Source: Desmodus rotundus
Taxonomy: Eukaryota > Chordata > Mammalia > Chiroptera > Phyllostomidae
Direction of reading: 5' to 3'
DNA length: 64,000 bases
Assembly: GCF_022682495.2 (NCBI RefSeq)
Contig: NC_071391.1
Span: forward strand, 13,615,680 to 13,679,679
Within the stretch, counting starts at the first letter, position 1, and each line of letters opens with the position of its first letter. Below the pieces are notes generated by a model, which searched no databases, had not been told where the DNA came from, and worked only from the letters and a program-made list of their open reading frames with translations. Below, one piece after another: positions 12,554-24,900 of this stretch. The position numbers and the translations under genes are program-made.

Positions 12554-15500
12554 TTTTGGCAGGCCACCCAGCTTTGTCCTTAACATCCCATGGGGAGCTG
12601 CAGGGCACCTGACTAGTGTTAAGGAAACCTGTACTCGAGGTATATTTCGGGTGCCTTTAAGTGAAGGACAGAGTTGTCCTTTATATTCTCTCAGATCTTA
12701 CTTCCTGTCAGTGCTGATGAACTCTGCATTTGCCGAGCCACAGCCAGTCCCTGTTGAAACCTGGGAGGAGACTCACTTATCACCCAGAATAATGGTTAGG
12801 GAGTAGCCAGCACTACCTAATCATCTGTCAGCATTGGGGAACTTGCCGCCCAGATATTCTCTTGTCTCTAGGGCTAATTGTGAGGAGTATTTCCCTCAGC
12901 GAGGTGCCTGGAGAGCTGTTCAGCTCCAGCCAGAGCAATGAGTAGAAGCTACATCTCTAGTGGTTTTCAAAACGGTCCAGATTCTCATTCCTCTGGAGTC
13001 CTTTAGTTTCAGGCATGTGTGAAATAAGGAGTCTTGGACCAGATGACCTCCCAGGACCTATAAATCAGTGATCCCTACTCATCCTTCACTCCAGTTCCCT
13101 GCCTCCAGACTTTTTGCCCCATTCCCTTCCTTCCCACCCCCACATTGGGGGGTGATAGGCAAGCAAGTGCTTATCAGGAGTCCTGGAGGCTGCTGATCTT
13201 CATGTGGCATTTTCTGGCTTCCTGCCACAAAGCAGGATTTAGCTTTTAATACCCAAACCTTGGAGGAGATGGGCACTTGGGAGCTGACTTTTCAGCACTG
13301 TTTACTAAGGACTGAGGAGTGGAGGTGGGTTGGAGGGAGGGCTTCCATAGCCAGAGGACAGATCGATGTCCTGTGACTCCTAGAGCCGTGGAGGTTGTGG
13401 AACATCTGTGCAGCAGGGTCTGGGGGCCTCGACTGTCAGTTACTTCTCTCCTCCCTCTGACCTTGTCTCACCTGAGCCAGGGTCATTTGTCATGCCTGCT
13501 CTTGAGGTTTTGTCCCCAAAGCAAGTTCCTGTACTTAGAAGCAAATTGGTAATACTTGTTTGTTAATCCCTCTGCAGCAATAGACTATAAGAGGTGAATT
13601 TGTGACATGTGAGAGGCTTATTTGCTTCTCTCCTGGTCTGGAACATTTCTAGAAAAGTATTCTCTTAAATTTCTTTGAGACCCCCATCAAAAAAATTAGC
13701 ACAACCTTCAAGCACCTGATTTACTAACCTTATTACCCCCTTCTTGCCAGGGCACTTTTCTCTGGCCCTTCTGCCCTATTCCCTGCTATTATGAATCATT
13801 ATGATTCTAGGAGAGAGACTGTTGTGAGGCCCATGTAGATGGAGGCTCCCCTCCTCCAACCCACTGAAATTAGCACTCATTCCTTCTTACCTCCAGGTGT
13901 GTACTGCTCACACCATCAGGCCTTCGGGAGATGGAAAAATCAGCAGATTATAAGTGATGTCTGCCACAGTTGTCTGATCACCACCACTTTGTCCTTTTCG
14001 TGTATACACCAAGTCATGTTTAACCGTGTAACCTGTGGGTGGGACTGAAACCATTGGCTGTCTTCTGGAAAGGAAGAAACTTCTGTGAGATAAGGAGACT
14101 TCTGTCTCCTGATTGGAAGGAAAGGGGTTGATAAGGTGCAAAGAGAAAACACTGGTGTTGCTGTCTCCATGGATAGTCAGCAGTGAGGCTGGTGGGGAGT
14201 AGAGGCCATGAATTTGTTCAAGGCTCCTACCAGATATGTTGGTGCAAGGCAGAGATTATCCAAAGGTCAAGCAGCCATATTCTAAATGACCAATCTGGAA
14301 ATGCATATACTCCACTGGGCTATTTTCCAGTAGTCTCACACCAGAGATTTAAGTAGCCCTGGCTAATCCTTACATTTGGAGTTGAGTCAGACAGGGAGGT
14401 CACAGGAGATTCTTAATACAGTAGCTGCAGGCAGTCTTAAGCCTCAAACCAGAGCCAATTCCCCATCTGTCAGAGACCTCAGGACCACAGCAGGGCTGTT
14501 CTGGCACATTTTTCAGCACTACAAAACCTGGAAAATTATTCGTAGCAGGACTCCCTGTATGTGTGTCTGTGCATTGAGAATACACACTGTGCTACAGTCC
14601 GTTCTGGCAACGGCCTTTCGGATAAATACCCAACACATGTGAATGAGTAGTCCCAAATCCAGGGCTTCTTATGACTCGATTTGTGTCCGTGCTGTGGACC
14701 CCTAGCTCAGTTTTTCCTTCTTTTTCCTCCTTTTTCTTTTCTGTAAGTCTCCCCTAAGAATAATCAAAAAAATAAGTATTGTGTCACCCTAAATTTATTT
14801 TTGAATATTACTTTCTAAATCATACTCTTCATTTGGTCTTTTTTTTTTCCTTCCATCAATCCTTACCAAAAAAGAAGATGAAGTTTGTCCCTATTCTGTT
14901 GTTTAAAACCTGAGGAGGCTTAAAGGGAGAAACATCATATTGACTAAAACTCCAGTTTACAGGCCCCTGACTGGTGTGGCTCAGTGGACTGGGCATCTAT
15001 GCACAAACTGAAAGGTCACTGGTTCGATTTTCAGTCAGGGCACATGCCTGGGTTGCAGGCCATATCCTTGGTTGGAGGCATGCAAAAGGGCAACCAATCA
15101 GTGTTTCTGTTCCTCCCTTCCCCTCTCTCTAAACATAAATAAAATCTTTTTAAAAAAATTTTAAAAAATAAAACTCCAGTTTATGGATTCTCAGCTTCAT
15201 GACCTTCCCAAAGGTTCTAACAACCATTTTTGAAGCCCCAGATGCAGATTTCTGGTAATAATAACAACACTTACCATTTATGAGCTTACATCATGACAGG
15301 CATTTTATATACATCATTTCTTTTAATTTCCCCAGTTATTTGAATATTGGTGCTCTCTCTTTTTAAACTGAGATCTAAAGAAGTATGGTGACGTCAGGAC
15401 TCAAACCCAGATCTTACAAACTCTGATCATTCAAACTCTGAAGTCTATGTCCTTCGTTCTTGTCCTGCCCCTGTCTTCGACTAAAGTTGTTTCTGGAACA

Positions 15501-18500
15501 TAAGTAGGTCAGTGGCCTAAGAGACTGGGAGACTTCCTTTCACCTTCAGCCAAACCTTAGCCACAGCTAAGCTGCCCCCTGAGAAAATCGTAGCTTTGGA
15601 AAGATGTAGGCTGTTGAAAGAAGACTCTCTCCCTTTGAGAAATGGGAATGAACTGTTTAATGGTTATTTGTTTAAGGCAGAAAGAAATCGAGTACCTGTG
15701 TGTTCAAGATTCCCCTCTGTCCTGCTTTCTACACCTAATTGCACATTTTAGGTTCTTTTAAAAATAGCATTTTTAACATTGCGTTTAATTAGATGAATTA
15801 AGAATGTTCTCCAATGTTATCCACCCCTCTCCCCATTACCTTCAATTTCCCACTGTGAGAGCACTGTGATTTCCATGGTAACAGGACTGCCAGTTGAGCT
15901 TGGCTTTCACTGGTTTATCTGGTTAGAGGACAGTTAGGGGCAGTCCTTTCAGCCTTCTGGGTGAGCTGGACTCTGAATGGGGCTCTCCAGGGGGTTACCT
16001 TACAGCAGTGATGTGAGAGGTGCTAAAAGGCTGTAAGGAAGGCACGTGCAGAAAACCCTGAGTATGCCCCTGGTATTTTTTTTTTTTGAAAGAGCCCTGG
16101 CCCTCACCTAAAATAAGAGGATTCCACTCTCCCTTCTGCTACCCCAAGTTCTCAAATTTGTGTTAGGTGTCACTCCATTCCCAGCCCAACCATCACCTTT
16201 CCTCCCTGTCTTCAACTTGCTTTAGGCCATGGAAGGGACTTTGTTTCTCCCTGGATTTTGTCATTTTTGGTAACAAATTGTTTCTCCTCCCATTCTCTTT
16301 TCTTCCCTCTTTCTCCCCCACCCAGAGAGTTTTCAACGTCCTTTACCCCATGCCTGCTGACCAGCGGAGACATGTCAGCATCAACTCTGCCCGTTGGCTG
16401 CCTGAGCCCGGGCTGGGCCTGGCCTATGGTACCAACAAAGGAGACCTGGTGATCTGCCGACCAGAGTGAGTGGCTCCAGGGGCTGGCAGGGTGGGTGTGC
16501 AAGGGTCATCCGGGCTGAGGGCTGAAGAAATCAGCATTCGCCTACGGCTCTGGCCGGTGGGCTGGGGTCATTTAGATGGGAGTCTGAATTCTGCTAGGGC
16601 CTGCCTCGCTCTTGTTGTCACTCCTTAAAGTGTCCTTTTCACTTAGTGGATGGTAGAGTTAGCCTTCCATTCCAGAAACCTTCAAAAGACTAGTTTAGTT
16701 ATTTTGTCTCTGAACTCTAAGACAGTATTTCTTGTTTGTTTTCCCTTGTTCCCTGGTTCTAATAAAAGTTGCTCTGCAGGCAAAAACAGCAAAGATTCTA
16801 TTCCAAACCCTTTTTGAAGAATTCAACAGGTGATCCTGGGTTTGACGTTAACTTCAGAAATAACGTGTTGTTAAAGCCCTAATTTGTCAAGCCACTGATC
16901 TCTAACTGCCTGGCTCTGTGTCCTGCCTGTTTTCCTTTCTGCTTGAGGGTCTGGCTCATAATAGGAAAGGCAGATTCAAAAGCTCAATTTAAAAATCAAA
17001 ATGATTATTATCCTGAAGTGGGAAGTAGGAGGGGACAGGAAACCAAAGCATTTCTTCTTCAGTCCTGATGACACCCCTTCCCCTTCCTCTGGCTTTCTGG
17101 AGGGTAGAGGTCTATTTAGGCAAGAACCTGGGAGTCAGCCAGGTCTGTCCTCAGTTTCCACACCCAGCCAGATGGGGAGGGTGAAGCTTCAGTGCAGACC
17201 AAGCTGGTGGCTATGTGGGCCGCTGCAGGGTTCCAGTGACTAAATGCCACCACTGCCTCCAGACCGTCCTAACGCTGTCTCTACTGCATAGTCTTCTCTG
17301 AGGGTGTCTGCAGACCACAGAGGGCAGTGTGACTGGTCTGCTGGGGTCTCTGGCTATTGGGAATATTCATGTTGCCTTTTGGTAGGGCCCTTGGTGGTTT
17401 TTCCTAGAGTGTGTATTTGAGTCAGTCCTAGTGGCCTGGTAGGTGCCTGCTGATTGAGCCTTTGGCTGAGCTAGGCCACTGGCCTGGCCCATTCCATGTG
17501 GAACCTTGAGGACCTCTTCCCAAAGAAAGGCTGCTGTCTGGACCTCTCCCAAAGAAAGGCTGCTGTCTGGACCTCACCTGGCCAAGCTGCTTTGGAGCTA
17601 GGAGATTTCTTGGTTCTTCTGGCTTTGCTCTCCTTGGGCTGTGTCCAGAGAGCCCCTTTCTTTAGCTCCCTGTGCCTTTCCAGAACACAGCCTGCCTTTT
17701 CTATGACTGTGCCACTGTTAGCCTGAGGTTCTGGGTCTCTCCCTTTCTGCTCCTGCCCTTGACCTGTCCATAGTCCCAGAATCCATCTGCCCCGATATAT
17801 TTCTTTTTCCCCAAAGCACATGAGACTATCTTGTATCTTCTACTTTTCTTGGGAATTCATAAGAGGAATCTACTAGATATGTTTTCTAAAACTGACCCAG
17901 AATTCTGGACCGTAATTTTACTCTTAACAACGTGGTAGTTAGAGGCCTTTCTTTCCCTGTTTCTCAAAGACACCCTTCCTCCCTCAGCACTGTTATCTTA
18001 TCTATGGATCCAGCCAGTAACCTTTGCCCCAGCCAGACTCCCAGCACCACCACCCCTCCCTTGCAAAAGTGATCTGCTCTAATGGAGTCAGAATCTCCCC
18101 CTTCAGTTAGCTGTGGCCCCACAAGGCCTTGGACGTCTGAAACCCCAGCCTGCATACCTGGTGGAGTCATAGATACCTCAGCCAAACCTGAAGCTGGCTT
18201 TGGCCTATCTTTTCTCACCACATGTCATCCTCAGCATCCAGAGTCTCAGCAGGTCGAAGCCGTCTTGGACGGCCTGGGGAACTCCCTTACCCCCACCGCC
18301 CCCCAGGAACTCAAGCCTCTTTTATGAGCAAGGTGGCACCAGCATTTGACACAGGAAACAGCACCTGTCACAGACCAAGTTGTGTTGGACTGAGAAAGGG
18401 CTACTTCAGCTGACTGGCTTCAGTGTTGCCGTTGCTCCTGATTTCTTGGCTTATGTTGGTAAATGTCCCAAATCTTAGGGCCAGACATATTGAATGATAC

Positions 18501-18919
18501 CATATAAATTAAAATAGACTTCGTCCTAAGTTGTTCAGAGCTTCTGCAGTTCTCAGTCACCTTCATATCTGTACAGCTGTTTTGCTTTAGGCAGGAAAGA
18601 CTGAATGATATGCAGGTAAGGAAGTTAAGGCTCACCCAAGGCCTCCCAGAAGACAGGTGAGGGAATTAGGCTTCCTAACTTTCCAAGCTAGAGCTCTTTC
18701 CCTTAAGAATCTTAAGCTGATTCTTAACCTTTTTTTCAACCAAAAACCCCTTTAAAATTCTGATGAAAGCAATGTGCTCTCTTCCACAGAAAAACATGCC
18801 AAAAGAACACTCCTGTAACTTGGTAACTCTCTTAAACCCCCAGGTAAAGAATGCAGCTCCAGGTGGTGTTGACAGGCATGCTGGGTGATTGATGCAGAGA
18901 AGTTGCTCGCTCTCTCTCG

Positions 18920-18976
<57 letters not shown>

Positions 18977-21900
18977 CTATGGCTGGTCTCTGGCCTACAA
19001 CGAGGAAGACAAATATAAATAGGAAGGCAGGGGCTCAGGGTTGTTGTCTCTTTAGCAGGCAGCTGTTTAAGGCTTGCTGCCTGTCCCCATGTGACACAGC
19101 TCCCTGGCACATCCCTTCCCAAGGGCACAGGAGCCAGCCAGCCAGCTGGGCCAAGATTAGAGCCCTCCCCACAGAACAGGTGGTTGTCTGCTTTTGTCCC
19201 AGGCACAGGCAGCTGCACCTCATTTTGTGCTCTCCAGTCTACTCTTGATTTCTCCTCGTTGTCTTATCCTCAGCACTCTCTCCGAGCACAAAGGGGAGGC
19301 AGCAGGCTCCTTCAGTATTTCCTAGTGGTACTAAAACCCCACTGACAGCAGGAAAAGCCCTAAGGGGACATTTTATCTTGCCACGGACACAAACAACTGG
19401 CCCTTCGGCCCCTATACAAAGCCATTACAATAGCTAATAGCCAGGTCACCCCACCCTTCCCAAGCAGTGAGGTGCTCCTTTCTCCTTTGTTCCCCCACCC
19501 ACCACTCCACCCAAGCTGCTGCTGTGCCGCTGGCTGACCACCAGCCCAGCCAACACCCCTACCAATAACCACAGTGGGTGTGAAGTACCAGCTTGATGTA
19601 AGGGGGTGCATGCTCACTTCTGGCTTCATATATCAGCCCTACAAATGGGAGGGAGGTGTAGCTGGAAAGACTACTTCTCAGAGTCAGCTCAGAAGACAGA
19701 ATTCACAGAAAAAAGTAGGCTGGGACTGTGGGGCCTCTGGCCCCTTGGCTGAGGGGCCTGGCAAGGTCCTAGCTCTGTCCCCTAAGAGGGAACTGCCACT
19801 GTACACAGTGATTGCAATCAAGCATCATTGACCGCGGAGGGGAAAGGCACGCCTCTGAATCAAAAGGGAAGCCGCAGAGACTGCGTCTTCCAGTCTGTCC
19901 CACAGAGCCAGGTGCCAGCTCTCTCCCATAGCACAGACATAGCAGGGGTAAATGCTAGTCTTCTAAACACAGTCTTTCCCCCCCAAAGAGACAGCTAGAT
20001 GAAAGAAGAATGTTCTTGAAGGGAATACTCTCTAGAGGCTGGGAAGTGCAAGGCCAGAGTTCTTTGTGAGAGCCTTGTCACTGCCAAGGAAGCCAGGCCG
20101 GCTCTCAGCTATGTTCAGGAAGCCCTGGTGTCCCACCAGGAGTGGGTCGTTGAGCCCAGTGAGAAGCACAGCCTACAGACAGGCAGGGGAGACTGAACAT
20201 TATTCAGGTGAGGAAGAGAGAAAGATGCCAGGTACGAGATGGAAGTCCATCTGAAAAGACTCACCCCGAGTGGCCTTCCCCTTCTTCTTTGTCCCTTTGT
20301 GTGTTTGCCTAGCCTCCAGGAAGAACCTAGAGAAAACAGTGACTTATTCACCCTCATTAAGACCCAAGAAGGCAGGAGATGGTTGGGACCATTCTTTAGT
20401 CTATAGATAGATATTAGTGATATCTGGTATCGAAGACCAAGAGTTTCCATAGCCAGAGAGGTGTCTTCAACTCTGTTCCTTGGTACCTGGAATTTCAACC
20501 ACATTGTTGGCTCCATGATGTTGTCGTAGTTGAACTGCTCTGACCACAGAAAGTAGCACGTGTCAGGGTTAGAATTAGACCTGTTGATGGGGAGCAGAAA
20601 GGACTGGGGGTGGGGGTGGAGCAGTACATCTGATACAGTCCTAACACCCCTGTTCTGCTTAAATGGCCATCGGCATCACCCGACGGTCCTAGCCCGGAAA
20701 GTGGGCCTTCCATGGCCTCTTCCCCTGAGAGAGAAAGGTTCCTGGTGGTGCATGGTTTGGTGTGAACAATTTGTTGTCAGTAACCAGCCCTGGCTAGCAA
20801 GAATTACAGAGGAAGGATTTGGCAGGGACCCACATGGTATTGCCACCTGTCAATAAATCTTGACAAGTTTGTAAATCATAGCCTCTCTGGCAGCTGGCAG
20901 TGATGGCTTTTTTTGGAGGCCTCTGCTGTTGCCTTCTGTCCCCTTGCCTCTTCCCTAGGCAGGGTCTGCACCTGCCACCCTCACTCCAGTGCCCCTGTTG
21001 TTCCCAGACAGCCCCCACAAAAACAGTGAGTGGTTGGAAAAGGGAGCAGATACTAGTTTTTAAAGGGGTGCACATCAGGCTCACAGCACCACACACAGGC
21101 CCTCAAGAGTTGCCGGGAGGGTTAGTATAGAGCAGGGAAAGGAAGAACATTTTTGTCTGGCTGTGAACTTTGCCCCCAAATGTCAGTGGCCCTCTAACGA
21201 CAGGCAAAGGGCTCATTGCATGGGCGTGGTTCCTTTCACGGAGGTAGCACAGCCCCTTGACACAGAGTCCCTCGTCATCCAAGCGTGGTCAGGTCCCACA
21301 TCAGGGACCTGTCTAGTCCCCCTGTTCAGGACGGAAGCACCTTATAGCACCCTTCAGAAACTCACTTCCTGGCTGATCCTCAGAACCTGCTGACAATGAT
21401 TTGTTTCCTCTTCATTGAAGTTCTGTCACTAAAGAAAGGTAACCTAGGCCCGCAGGTTAAAAAGCTGGCTTTCGTTGGAATTTTAGTCTGCTCGGGCTGC
21501 CATAACGGAATAGCGAAGACTGGATGGCTTAGTCAGTGGAAGTTCTCTTTCCTCACAGTTCTGGAGGCTGTAAGTCTGAGATTAGGTGCCAGCATGGCTC
21601 AGCTCTGGTGAGGACTTGCTTCCTGACCTGAGGTGGCCATCCTCTCCTGGTTTTTTCACACAGTGAAAAGGCCACAGTCCTGTTGGATTAGGGGCCCACT
21701 CTTATGACCTCATTTAACCTTAATTACTTCCTAAAGACCCCATCCCCAGACACAGCCATGTTGGGGGGTAGGGCTTCAACATACAGGTCAGCCCTTGGCA
21801 GAGCCCTTCAAGCACATGGGCATGTCTTGTCCCACTTTGGAGCAGAGCTGGCTGTTTGGAGTATCTTTTAGGATCTCTCCACAGACGCTGGAGTTGTAAT

Positions 21901-24900
21901 CGGGAGTGATCAGAGATACCTCCTTTTCAACTTCTGTCCCCCTGCCTTCACTGCCAGCGTCAGAGCCCCAGCCTCAGCCACGGGGACTGGTCTAGGTAAA
22001 AACTTCCAGGGAGGAATCTCTGAAAGCAAAGCACATAGAAGGATGAGAGGCTGCCACTTCCCTTCTGGCAGCTGTGCCCCTGAGAGATTTGGAAGAAACT
22101 ACTTGATAGTACATTGTAGGGGGGTGGCGGGGCGGGACCAAAGGAAGGTCAACAGCCTGGAGAGTTCGACAGACAGAACCCTCCTCTGCTGTCAGCGCTC
22201 CAACCTCTCCTTCCTTCTCAGAAGTCTGGGAGCACACCTAGGGTCTCCTTCAGCTCTAGAAGCACCTTCCCTAATTCTTTGTCCAGGCTTCCCTGGCAAA
22301 GGAGGCTCTAGGTCCAGAATATAAAGGGGCAGGGGGGTGCTCTTACAGCTCCGTGAGGGCTTTTCTCGGCTTAGACTTCTGAGCTCTAGGCAAGAGGAGG
22401 TTAAGGTGCCTTTGTGTTCCTTCCTTCCCGCCCCCACCCCTGTGGCAGCAGGGGGCCTGTACCCTCCCTGCTTGTGGAGCCTGTTTCTGAGCACTCAGCA
22501 TGCCTGCTAGGCAAGGCTGTCCGTGGCACCCTGTCCCTCCAGGGCCTCTCCAGCCTCTCTTTTGCGATCTTTCTTCCTTTCTCTATATGCGAAGAACACT
22601 CAGAGCCCAGTGTCTGCATCTGGCTTGGTGATTTTTTAGCTATCTCTTAGTGCCAAGGAGGAGCCAGTCAGGCTTTGTCTGGGGGAGGGAGAGGCAGAAA
22701 CCACCCCTGCCTGCTTCTGTCTGAAGGGCTCCAGCCCTGAGCACCCTGACAAAGGGGCTATGGCCTCCTGGGCTCCATCTAGTGCCAGGAGTGAGGAAGG
22801 AGGGCTATGAGGCTGCCGGCGGCAAAGCCTTGGAATTGTAAAGAGTTCTGGCCAGACCCTTTCTAACACCTTTCACCTTTTCTCCTTCGTCATCCCAACT
22901 GATTTTCAGGGCCTCCAACTCTGGTATCGAGTACTACTGGGACCAGCTGAATGAGACTGTCTTCACTGTCCACTCCAGCAGCAGGAGCAGTGAAAGGCCC
23001 GGGTGAGTTTGTGAAGGAGGATACCCTCTGGTCCTCGCCCATCCTGGCCGTGGTGTCTGAGCACGTGGGGGTGAGGGGAGAGACCAGGCACTGGAGAGGG
23101 GTCCCATCCCTCGGGAGTTTGCTCGTGTCCCAGGGAGAATCATGGCTGATCTCCCAAGTGCCAAGGACCCCCAGGACCAAATTGCTCAGAGCTGCAATCC
23201 AGGGCCCATTTAGAGAGTAGGAGCCTGGTACTGATCCTCTCACCACTTAACTCATTCATGAAGACTGGGACATTCTGAGAAAACAAGACAGTTACTGCTT
23301 CCTAGAGGACCCAGCTGGAGGAAGAGTCCTCAGAAATAGCTAGAAATACAAGTGGCTGGTGACCCTTTTGAAAGTCCTGGGCTCCCTCTGCGGGCAGCTC
23401 TGGCTTCCCCCAGGGGCCTGGGCCATACTCACTGGGCAGCTCTTCGGAAGACCTGGAAGCACTCCAGAACAGCGTCGTGAGAGCCCCAGTGCTACCTCCC
23501 AAGTGGGTATCCAGTGGAAATTCCAGAATTGAAACTACAGTCTGTTGGCACGGAATTAGAAGGGAAAGCTACAGAGAGAAAGTCCTTGTACTACTGCTCA
23601 CTATTTGTCCCATGGATTTCAGTTAGTGTCTTGCTGTATCTAACTCAGAGTCTTTAAGTTCAGCCATCTCTGCTGCACCAGAAAGTTCACCTTTGTTTAA
23701 GGGACTGAACCAGCTGGGTTTCCAAAAGTGGCTGGTTCTGCAGCATCTTTCATGGTCCCAGGGCAGGGGCTGACAGGAAGGAGAATGGGCACAGATGGTC
23801 AACTGCCATCAGGAGGGAGCTGTAGGAGTGCAGGCTTCCTGTGAGCCTGCAGCCCTGGTCAAGGCTGTGCCCAGAGGTGTGGAGCCAGCAGAGCTCCGCC
23901 AGGGACGCTGTCCTGAGCCCTGCCTGACTTCAGTCTCCCTCTCGCTCCCTAGAACCAGCAGAGCCACGTGGAGGACAGACAGAGACATGGGTCTGATGAA
24001 TGCAATTGGGCTACAGCCCCGGAACCCCACCACCTCAGTGACATCTCAGGGCACCCAGACGCTGGCCCTTCAGCTGCAGAATGCTGAAACACAGACAGAG
24101 AGGGAGATCCAGGAGCCGGGGACAGCAGCCTCAGGCCCTGGGGAAGGTAAGAGCCGTGTAATGCTAGAGGGGAAGTATGACTGGGGGTGGGCAGTTGGGA
24201 CCATCATCGCCCCTCCACATAGACAGGCGGTGCTGGAGAGAAGGCTACTCTCCTGTCAGGATGAGTGCCTCTCACCTGCCTGGGCAGTGCCCTCCAGGTG
24301 GCAGGAACAGCCTCCTCAGGCAGGAACATCATTCCCCTGATCTGTCCCTGACTCCGGCAAGCTGCGCTGCTCGAACAACTTTCCCCCAAGTGCCCTCTTT
24401 TCTTAAGACTTGGAGGACAGAGGCTGTCCTTCCAGAGAGAGAGCCCAGATGGAAAAAAGCTGCGAGAAACTTACTGTCGCCAGCTCTCATTCCAGAGACA
24501 TGCACCCCAGGCCCCAGACTTCCAGGGCACCCCACAGGGTAGCTGTCTTTTCCCTGCAAGTGTGGCAGATTTGGGACTGCCACAGGTGAGGCCCTCTCAT
24601 GCTCTCATTACACCCGTGGATCATCGCCATTTCAGCTGCAGCCTGGCACACCCCCAAGCCTCTTCCTCTCACCTGTTTCAGGTGTGGTGCAGCCAGCTTC
24701 AGCCCTGCTGGCCGGCTGTGCTGGCCTCACACTTCTAAGCACCAATTAGCACTTCCCAGCAGTAGAGCTCAAGCCACTTTGGAGTCTGTTAGCAGCTGTG
24801 TTAAACAGCCTGTTCCCACTCAGTCACCTTCCTTACCCCCTACCCTAGCCCCCTTACTGCTCCGGCTCCAAACAAGCCGGCCTCCAGACGGACATGCATT

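Larger units (their letters stand above)
3884..16325 (+). other. AMBRA1: AMBRA1 intron, 12.4 kb
   Basis: No coding exon is supported here; the longest reading frames are short and lack homology I recognise. The interval holds two MER5A-like relics, a VES SINE, a GA microsatellite, L2- and MIR-like relics and otherwise AT-rich unique sequence. Confidence 0.8.
16466..22909 (+). other. AMBRA1: AMBRA1 intron, 6.4 kb
   Basis: No exon is supported. It contains a 30-bp tandem duplication, a long CT microsatellite, an old interspersed repeat near 21.5-21.8 kb, and unique sequence without recognisable coding content. Confidence 0.8.

Noticed and set aside
18832..19248. Arg/Glu-rich and Leu/Ser-rich frames near 18.9 kb
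   Set aside because: Translations of the CT microsatellite.
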